Origin: an uncultured Clostridia bacterium
GTDB taxonomy: Bacteria; Bacillota; Clostridia; Christensenellales; Borkfalkiaceae
NCBI GenBank assembly: GCA_930989535.1
Contig: CAKNLK010000003.1
Coordinates: 62,001-126,000 of the forward strand
Direction: 5' to 3'
DNA length: 64,000 bases
The notes under the pieces are model-generated. The model had not been told where the DNA came from. It ran no database searches and saw only the letters and a list, made by a program, of their open reading frames with translations. Positions within the stretch are counted from its first letter, which is position 1, and each line of letters opens with the position of its first letter. Of this stretch, positions 58,712 to 64,000 are shown in pieces. The position numbers and the translations under genes are program-made.

Positions 58712-59887
58712 ATGGCGTATCGCGTAATTTTAAAAAAGAACGAGGAAAAACGGGTGCTCGCGGGGCACAGCTGGGTGTATGCCAACGAGGTCGCCCGCAT
58801 CGAGGGGAAGGACAAAAACGGCTCGCTCGCCGAGGTCGTCGCCCACGACGGGCGGTATATCGGCAAGGGGTACATCAACCACCTCTCCAAAATTCTCGTG
58901 CGCATCTTCATTCGCGGGCAGGAGGAGGACGGGGAGGAACTCTACCGCGAGCGCATCGCCGCCGCGCAGGCCCTGCGCGAAAAGCTGTTCGATTCCGCAC
59001 AGAACAACTGCTATCGTCTCGTGTTCGCCGAGGCGGACGATTTGCCCGCCCTGATTATCGATTGCTATGCCGGCTATTTCGTGCTCGAATGCCTGTCGCT
59101 GGGCGTGGACATGCGCAAAAAGATGATTGCGGACGCGCTCGTTTCCCTCTATTCTCCCAAGGGCATCTATATGCGCGGCGACGTGGCGGTGCGCAAAAAG
59201 GAGGGGCTGCCCCTCGAAAACGAGCTCTTATACGGCGAAATTCCCGACAAAATCCTCATAAAAGAGAACGGCCTGCTTATGAGCGTGGACGTGAAAAACG
59301 GGCAAAAGACGGGGTACTTCCTCGACCAGAAGGAGAACCGCTTCGCCGTGCGCCGCTACTGCCGCGGGGCGAGCGTGTTGGACTGCTTTTGCAACAGCGG
59401 CGGGTTTTCGCTGAACGCCGCGACCGTCGCCCGCGAGGTGACGGCGTTGGATATCTCCCCCTTTGCTTTGGAAAACGTGGAAGAGAACGCGCGGCTGAAC
59501 GGGTTTACGAACATCAAAACGGAGTGCGCGGACGTGTTCGACGCGCTGCGCCGCTGCCGCGCCGAGGGTAAAAAGTTCGACTGCGTCATCCTCGATCCGC
59601 CCGCCTTCTGCAAGAGCGCGGCGGAGGTGAAAGACGCCTACCGCGGATACAAGGATATCAACATTTCCGCCATGAAATTGGTGGAAAAGGGCGGGTTTTT
59701 GATCACCTGCTCCTGCTCGCACTACATGAGCGCGCCGCTGTTCGAACGGATGCTGCGCGAGAGCGCGCAAAGCTGCGGCCGCGCCGTGAAAATTTTGGAA
59801 GTGCGCGTGCAGGCGCCCGACCACCCTGCCCTGCTCGCCGCCGAGGAAACGAGCTATCTGAAGGTGTTTATATTGCAAGTGAACTGA
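58712..59887 (+). CDS. RlmI-like SAM-dependent rRNA (cytosine-C5) methyltransferase
   Basis: This 391-residue protein has an N-terminal PUA domain (about 1-75, with GHSWVYANEVARIEG) and a central RNA-binding region. A Rossmann methyltransferase domain shows motif I VLDCFCNSGGFSLNA, ALDIS, and motif IV ILDPPAFCKS. TYFLDQKENR (here TGYFLDQKENR) is typical of the RlmI/YwbD group, which methylates large-subunit rRNA. AAAAGGAGCAACGGCG precedes the ATG. Repeat locus C begins 5 bp after its stop, and the right-end hairpin there may serve as its terminator. Confidence 0.9.
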   Translation: MAYRVILKKNEEKRVLAGHSWVYANEVARIEGKDKNGSLAEVVAHDGRYIGKGYINHLSKILVRIFIRGQEEDGEELYRERIAAAQALREKLFDSAQNNCYRLVFAEADDLPALIIDCYAGYFVLECLSLGVDMRKKMIADALVSLYSPKGIYMRGDVAVRKKEGLPLENELLYGEIPDKILIKENGLLMSVDVKNGQKTGYFLDQKENRFAVRRYCRGASVLDCFCNSGGFSLNAATVAREVTALDISPFALENVEENARLNGFTNIKTECADVFDALRRCRAEGKKFDCVILDPPAFCKSAAEVKDAYRGYKDINISAMKLVEKGGFLITCSCSHYMSAPLFERMLRESAQSCGRAVKILEVRVQAPDHPALLAAEETSYLKVFILQVN

Positions 59888-59892
59888 CTCAC

Positions 59893-60260
59893 ACTTTTTG
59901 TTTCAACAGCTTGAAACAAAAAGTCGTGATTTCGAAGACAACCCCGACGCGCACCGCTCTGCATGCGGCGCGGCGTCCGGAGTTTTCCTCGCCGCGCGAT
60001 GATTTAGGGGCACGCATATTACAAAATCGCACGGCTTCACCTTTCCTGCAGAAGCAAAGGTGTTTGCAAATAAGGGTGCGCTAACGCAAAAGCGTCGTTT
60101 TGCTTGCGCGAATAATTATTCAAAGCCGCGGCTTCGCCTTTCCTGCAGAAGCCGCAGGTATGCGGCAAATTGCGGGCGCTTAGGCAAAAGCGCGGTTTTG
60201 CCTAAGCGCATTTTATTATTATAAAATTATTATAAAACCAAAAACTCACGGAAAATCGCA
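59893..60260 (-). repeat. Structured intergenic repeat, locus C (minus orientation)
   Basis: Read on the minus strand it opens with TGCGATTTTCCGTGAG (60245-60260), has a perfect 14-bp P1 hairpin (60176-60209), P2 (60151-60166), a second P1 (60086-60103), P2 (60054-60067) and P3 (59991-60000 with 60026-60035, one G-U). The AATATGCGTGCCC loop is at 60008-60020. The right-end hairpin (59893-59924) starts 5 bp from the methyltransferase stop. About 130 bp next to that hairpin is nearly identical to locus B. With the terminator at 60322 this accounts for the 508-bp gap. Confidence 0.85.
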
Positions 60261-60321
60261 GCGGAGCGGTACGTTCGCAAAAAGGCGGTGCGTTCCGCTT
60301 TTTTTGCGGACGCGTTACGGA

Positions 60322-60362
60322 AAAACAATCCCCCGCGGAAATTTTCCGCGGGGGATTGTTTC
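60322..60362 (-). terminator. Terminator of the feo operon
   Basis: A near-perfect 19-bp stem AAACAATCCCCCGCGGAAA with its complement, followed on the minus strand by TTTTT. Confidence 0.9.
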
Positions 60363-60395
60363 GTTCTGTATTTTGGAGATTACAGCTGTGTAAAC

Positions 60396-60599
60396 TTATT
60401 TTTCTTCGTCCGGCTTTTTCTTTTTCGGAACGCAGGAGGAACAGCCGCTGCAGCCCGAACAGCCGCACCCGCAGCCGCCCTTGCCCTGCTTTTTGCGCAC
60501 ATAGTGCCACACGAGCATGAATACGACGAAGCCCGCCGCGAGCACGCCGATGACAACGGAGACGATTGTTCCCGCCGCCGAAAGCAGATTCAATGCCAT
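60396..60599 (-). CDS. FeoB-associated cysteine-rich membrane protein
   Basis: This 67-residue protein has one membrane helix (about 8-32) and a cytosolic tail with a Cys/Gly cluster (GGCGCGCSGCSGCSSC) and a Lys-rich end. Small proteins of this type are found after feoB in many Firmicutes and are thought to help iron transfer. AAAGGAGGGAACT precedes the ATG, 41 nt downstream of feoB. The terminator follows directly. Confidence 0.88.
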   Translation of the reverse strand: MALNLLSAAGTIVSVVIGVLAAGFVVFMLVWHYVRKKQGKGGCGCGCSGCSGCSSCVPKKKKPDEEK

Positions 60600-60640
60600 A
60601 GTTCCCTCCTTTGCGCCGCATACGGCGCTTTTTTACTATT

Positions 60641-62941
60641 TTATTCCCGCGCGGGGCGGTTTTTGTTCTTTCTGCTCAAATTGATTTTGCCCTTGTTGCG
60701 CAGGACAAAATAGGTTACGACCAGCGCGATGAGCGCCGCGACGATAAAGACCGTCCACCACCAAGTAAACACAAGATATATCGCCGTCGAGGTCAAATAG
60801 GAAGTAATCAGCCAGAAGGCGACCGTAAACTTAAATTTGCCCTTCGGCAGTTCCGCCTTGACAGTTGCAGCCGCCGCAAAGCACGGGATCGTGAGCATGT
60901 TGAACACGGTAAAAGCGATCAGCCCCTGCCAGGAAATGCCCGTCTGCTGGACAAGAAACTGCACTGCCTGCCAGCCTTCCATGGAGTCTTCGTCGAGCAA
61001 TGCCTGCCCCGCAAGACAATTACCGAGGACAAAGAAAGTCGAAATGACGTTTTCCTTGGCGATGAGCCCGGTGACCGCCGCCACGACGAACACCCAAGCG
61101 TATTCGCCCCACTGAACACCGAATCCCATCGGGGTGCAAATCCAGCAGGCGAAGGAACCGATGTCGTACAAAATGCTCTCGTCCATTTCGACCATCTGCC
61201 ACTGCCACGAGAAGTTGGAGAGGAACCAGATGATGATCGCGGAAGCGACGATTATGGTGAACGCCTTCTTCAGATAATGTTTGAGCTTATCCCACAGGTG
61301 CACCATCAGGTTGTGGAACTGCGGTGCGTGATAGGCGGGCAGCTCCATGATAAAGGGAGCCACTTCGCCGCGCATGGAGGTCTGCCGCATGAACGCGACC
61401 ATGACGACTGCCATCGCCATACCGAACACATACAGTGCGAACACCAGTAAATCGGCATTCACGCCCGTGTATTGCGCAGCAATCGCGCCGCAGATAGCCG
61501 CCAATATCGGTGCCTTTGCGCCGCAGGTGAAAAACGGGATGACGCGGTTGGTCATGATGCGTTCCTTTTCGTCGGCGAGCGTCCTGGTGTTGACCGCCGC
61601 AGGGACAGAACAACCAAACCCCATAATCATCGGAATAAATGCGCGCCCGGAAAGCCCGAATTTGCGGAACGCCCTGTCCAAAATAAACGCCACGCGCGCC
61701 ATATAACCCGAATCCTCCAGAATGGAGATGAACAGGAACAATACAAGAATTTGAGGGATAAAGGACAGAACGCCCGACAGACCCGCCCAGATACCGTCGT
61801 TGATGAGCCCCTGCGCCCATGCCGCGGCGCCCACGTTTTCCAGCCCTGTAGCGATAAGTCCGCCGAGTTGGTCGGTGATAAAGCCCATCAGGTTAAACAC
61901 GATTGCGCCCGGCGTGGATATACCGTCCGCCGTATAGAACACGGCGACAAACGCGCTCAGAACTTCGTTGCCGGTATCGATGTCCGAGGCAAACCCCGCG
62001 CCGCCGTTGAACCAGCCGGTTATTGTGTTCAGATACAGAAAATCGGCGCCGAACGTAAGGTGGAAGATTGCAAACAAAATCACCAAAAAGATGGGTATAC
62101 CCCAGATGCGATGAGTGAGCACCTTGTCAGCCTTGTCCGACTTGGTAAAGGCTTCCTTCTTTTCCGCGTGGACGACGGCAGTGGAGAAGTGCGCGGATAT
62201 GTACTTGTAGCGCTCGTCGGCGACCATAGCCTCGAAATCTCCCGCGAACACGTCGTCGGAGAACTGTTTTTTAAACTCCTCGACCATTGCCACCTCTTCG
62301 GGATGGTCTTTTACCTCCAACTCATCCCCTTCGGTGAGTTTGATGGCGTGGAAGAGTGGGTTTGCGACTCCCTTGCCGCGGAGAGCGATGGTCACGTCGT
62401 TTATGACGTGGGAGAGTCTGGAACCTTCGAGCACCGTTTTGCCCGCACGCTTTTCTCTTGCGGCACGGAACGCGCGTTCCATCAGCTCCTGTATCCCCTC
62501 CTCTTTGAGCGCGGATATTTCGACGACGGGAACGCCGATTGCCGATTCCAACTTTTTTGCGTCTAACTTATCGCCGCTCTTTTTAACCACGTCCATCATG
62601 TTGAGGGCGACGACGATGGGTACGTCTATTTCCATCAGCTGCGTAGTCAGGTACAGGTTACGCTCAAGGTTGGTCGCATCGACGATGTTGACGACGCAGT
62701 CCGGCTTTTCATCGATGATGAAATTGCGCGAAATGACCTCTTCGGGTGTGTACGGCGAGAGGGAATAGATTCCGGGCAGGTCGACGATGGATACGGGAAC
62801 GCTGAGCTTTTTATATATGCCCTCCCTTTTATCGACGGTGACGCCCGGCCAGTTGCCGACGTGCGCCGTGCTGCCCGTGAGCGTGTTGAACAGCGTGGTT
62901 TTGCCGCAGTTCGGGTTGCCCGCAAGTGCGAATTTGAGCAT
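60641..62941 (-). CDS. feoB: Ferrous iron transporter FeoB
   Basis: This 766-residue protein joins an N-terminal GTPase (G1 GNPNCGKTT at 8-16, NWPGVTVDK, DLPGIYSL, NMMD) to a membrane domain with about eight to ten helices. Gate motifs include GFGCSVPAAVNTRTLADEKER and FFTCGAKAPILA, with conserved cysteines for iron passage. It imports Fe(II) under anaerobic conditions. GGAGGTAAAATAA precedes the ATG, inside the end of feoA. Confidence 0.97.
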   Translation of the reverse strand: MLKFALAGNPNCGKTTLFNTLTGSTAHVGNWPGVTVDKREGIYKKLSVPVSIVDLPGIYSLSPYTPEEVISRNFIIDEKPDCVVNIVDATNLERNLYLTTQLMEIDVPIVVALNMMDVVKKSGDKLDAKKLESAIGVPVVEISALKEEGIQELMERAFRAAREKRAGKTVLEGSRLSHVINDVTIALRGKGVANPLFHAIKLTEGDELEVKDHPEEVAMVEEFKKQFSDDVFAGDFEAMVADERYKYISAHFSTAVVHAEKKEAFTKSDKADKVLTHRIWGIPIFLVILFAIFHLTFGADFLYLNTITGWFNGGAGFASDIDTGNEVLSAFVAVFYTADGISTPGAIVFNLMGFITDQLGGLIATGLENVGAAAWAQGLINDGIWAGLSGVLSFIPQILVLFLFISILEDSGYMARVAFILDRAFRKFGLSGRAFIPMIMGFGCSVPAAVNTRTLADEKERIMTNRVIPFFTCGAKAPILAAICGAIAAQYTGVNADLLVFALYVFGMAMAVVMVAFMRQTSMRGEVAPFIMELPAYHAPQFHNLMVHLWDKLKHYLKKAFTIIVASAIIIWFLSNFSWQWQMVEMDESILYDIGSFACWICTPMGFGVQWGEYAWVFVVAAVTGLIAKENVISTFFVLGNCLAGQALLDEDSMEGWQAVQFLVQQTGISWQGLIAFTVFNMLTIPCFAAAATVKAELPKGKFKFTVAFWLITSYLTSTAIYLVFTWWWTVFIVAALIALVVTYFVLRNKGKINLSRKNKNRPARE

Positions 62942-63172
62942 TTATTTTACCTCCATCACGACGCAGGAAGCCTCGCTTTTGCGCAGCGTCAGCTCGTATC
63001 CGCGCAGGTTCACTTCCACCGGATCGCCAAGAGGAGCGAGCTTGCGCAGCGTTATGTCCGCTCCGGGCGTAACACCCATATCGAACAGCCTTCTGCGAAT
63101 TTTTCCCTCCCCTTCGATGCGCTTGACGATGCCGCGCTCTCCGGGGACGAACTCATTCAGCTTTTTTTCCAT
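62942..63172 (-). CDS. feoA: FeoA family protein (second copy, next to feoB)
   Basis: This 76-residue SH3-like protein has the FeoA pattern IRRRLFDMGVTPGADITLRK and the C-terminal LRGYELTLRKSEASCV. FeoA proteins bind FeoB and modulate its activity. GGGGAGGATAAT precedes the ATG. The stop directly adjoins the feoB start, so the two are co-translated. Confidence 0.92.
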   Translation of the reverse strand: MEKKLNEFVPGERGIVKRIEGEGKIRRRLFDMGVTPGADITLRKLAPLGDPVEVNLRGYELTLRKSEASCVVMEVK

Positions 63173-63240
63173 ATTATCCTCCCCAACTATTGTAATTTTT
63201 AAAAAATAGTTGTGATTGTAGAACCATCGTAATCTGCTCT

Positions 63241-63450
63241 TTATACAAGTATCTTCATTGCCAAGTTGCGATCCAACGCGAGGCGGCCTTCGTGCAGTTT
63301 TATGATGACACTGCCCCCCACCTGCGACAATACCGTGAGCGACGCCCCCGCAATAATACCCAAATTTTCAAAATGCCGCTTATTTTTTTCGTCGGCGAGC
63401 ACTTTTTTTACCGTAAGTTCCACGCCCGTAGGCGCAATAGGTAACGGCAT
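63241..63450 (-). CDS. FeoA family protein (first copy)
   Basis: This 69-residue FeoA-like protein has KRHFENLGIIAGASLTVLSQ and ends ALDRNLAMKILV, matching the SH3-like FeoA fold. It opens the operon feoA1-feoA2-feoB-Cys-rich protein. The start at 63450 follows AAGGAGAGAAAT; an in-frame start further upstream would lie inside the promoter. Two FeoA paralogues in one operon are common in Clostridia, and may bind FeoB at different sites or have different roles. Confidence 0.88.
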   Translation of the reverse strand: MPLPIAPTGVELTVKKVLADEKNKRHFENLGIIAGASLTVLSQVGGSVIIKLHEGRLALDRNLAMKILV

Positions 63451-63501
63451 ATTTCTCTCCTTTTTTCGGGCACTTGCCCTCGCTGTATTTTCTCCAATTG
63501 A

Positions 63502-63517
63502 GTTAACCTTTGTTAAC
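63502..63517. promoter_or_regulatory. Inverted repeat downstream of the feo -10 box, possible metal-regulator operator
   Basis: GTTAAC-CTTT-GTTAAC covers the transcription start zone of the feo operon, only 8 bp from the -10 box. A repressor bound here would block initiation. It loosely resembles DtxR/MntR-type sites; the regulator is not identified. Confidence 0.45.
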
Positions 63518-63524
63518 ACAATAT

Positions 63525-63553
63525 ATTCTATCACCAATCAATCGTTCTGTCAA
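63525..63553 (-). promoter_or_regulatory. Promoter of the feo operon
   Basis: Minus strand TTGACA (63548-63553), 17-nt spacer, TAGAAT (63525-63530). Confidence 0.88.
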
Positions 63554-63665
63554 GCGAATCGTTTCGGCATTTCCGATATTTTTCGGATTTTTTCGCGGCG
63601 GTATATTCCGCGCGGCGGGGCGATTCCTATTATCCCTGCCGATTTGCGTGCGACGGCGCAAAAGT

Positions 63666-63695
63666 GCGGCGGGTTTTTCTATAAAAACCCGCCGC
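63666..63695 (-). terminator. Terminator of the flotillin-like gene
   Basis: A 13-bp stem GCGGCGGGTTTTT/AAAAACCCGCCGC followed on the minus strand by ACTTTTG, 19 nt after the stop. Confidence 0.75.
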
Positions 63696-63713
63696 CGTAC
63701 CGTAACCGTTTAT

Positions 63714-64000
63714 TTACTTTTTATCGGGCGCTTTTTTGGGGGCGGGGGCAGGTTTTTCCTCTGCCGTTTCCTCTTTTTGCTCCCCTTCCTTCTGCGGGGC
63801 TACGATTTTGGGCAGCGACAGCCCCGCCATATTGTACATCTCCTCCAGCGGCGGCAGGCTCTTTAAAAGCCCGCTCAAGAAGCCCGCCGTAGCCGTTTTG
63901 CCGTCCTTGCCTTCGCCGCCGTCCCAGACGGTGACCTTGTCGATTTTGACGTTCTTGATTGCCTCGACCTGCTCTGCGACGAGCTGCTCGATTTTATCGG
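63714..64000 (-). CDS. Flotillin-like protein, C-terminal part (runs off right edge)
   Basis: The last 95 residues are visible. The segment DKVTVWDGGEG, then GFLSGLLKSLPPLEEMYNMAG and LSLPKIV matches the C-terminal end of flotillin/FloT proteins, membrane-microdomain scaffolds. A low-complexity Glu/Pro/Lys tail (EEKPAPAPKKAPDKK) closes it. The N-terminal membrane anchor and SPFH domain lie outside the window. Confidence 0.75.
   Translation of the reverse strand, partial: DKIEQLVAEQVEAIKNVKIDKVTVWDGGEGKDGKTATAGFLSGLLKSLPPLEEMYNMAGLSLPKIVAPQKEGEQKEETAEEKPAPAPKKAPDKK

Noticed and set aside
45603..60260. Repeats as IS elements or a CRISPR array
   Set aside because: No transposase frame, no regular spacer pattern, and copies are hundreds of base pairs of structured sequence rather than short identical repeats.

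Overview
The window reads as GC-rich chromosomal DNA of an anaerobic Gram-positive bacterium, most likely a gut Clostridia/Christensenellales-type Firmicute (inference). The basis is sigma-A promoters with 17-bp spacers (TTGACA/TATAAT type), AGGAGG ribosome sites, lipobox lipoproteins, a class III (oxygen-sensitive) ribonucleotide reductase, FeoAB, a BofA-like protein, PhoPR/Pst and intrinsic terminators. No rRNA, tRNA, CRISPR array, integrase or transposase was recognised.

Layout. 1-1.9 kb: start of a sulfite/nitrite-reductase-like gene, a Crp/Fnr regulator and a divergent 4Fe-4S protein with overlapping promoters and a Crp-type palindrome. 1.9-8.8 kb: a membrane-anchored protein, a zinc-ribbon membrane protein, a cytosolic glycerophosphodiesterase, anaerobic NrdD fused to a redoxin followed directly by thioredoxin reductase, and a lipoprotein. 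9.0-21.5 kb: a single minus-strand operon of 13 genes for corrinoid uptake and late cobalamin assembly (btuF-btuC-btuD-cbiA-cobT-cobU-cobS-cobU2-cobC-cbiB-cobD-cobQ-cobO), led by a consensus promoter, a cobalamin riboswitch and an attenuator hairpin, and closed by a terminator. 21.7-41.4 kb: a glycan-use region with a GH78 rhamnosidase, a large repeat-built surface protein, a GH99-like lipoprotein, two sugar ABC permeases and a binding protein (no ATPase), an SGNH esterase, a secreted glycerophosphodiesterase-like surface protein, an AraC regulator, an RpiB-like isomerase and a GH106-like rhamnosidase.

41.4-45.5 kb: TcdA, an EF-G-like GTPase with a structured leader, an unrecognised protein and a BofA-like protein. 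46.2-55.5 kb: a phosphate block (pstSCAB-phoU, Na/Pi cotransporter, phoB-like and phoR-like genes) with 10-11 bp TTGTAA repeats resembling Pho boxes; PstS appears circularly permuted. 55.6-59.9 kb: DUF368/PopT-like lipid carrier transporter with dxs, and an RlmI-type methyltransferase. 60.4-64 kb: Feo iron operon with two FeoA proteins, and the end of a flotillin-like gene.

The most unusual signal is a family of intergenic structured repeats at 45.6-46.2, 50.6-51.0 and 59.9-60.3 kb. Copies share an invariant 13-nt loop (AATATGCGTGCCC), hairpins whose two arms change together between copies, a shared left-end motif, and a right-end hairpin sitting 5-9 bp from the stop codon of a neighbouring gene. 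A lone right-end hairpin lies near 55.5 kb. This looks like an undescribed structured RNA or a non-autonomous mobile element that lands at gene 3' ends.
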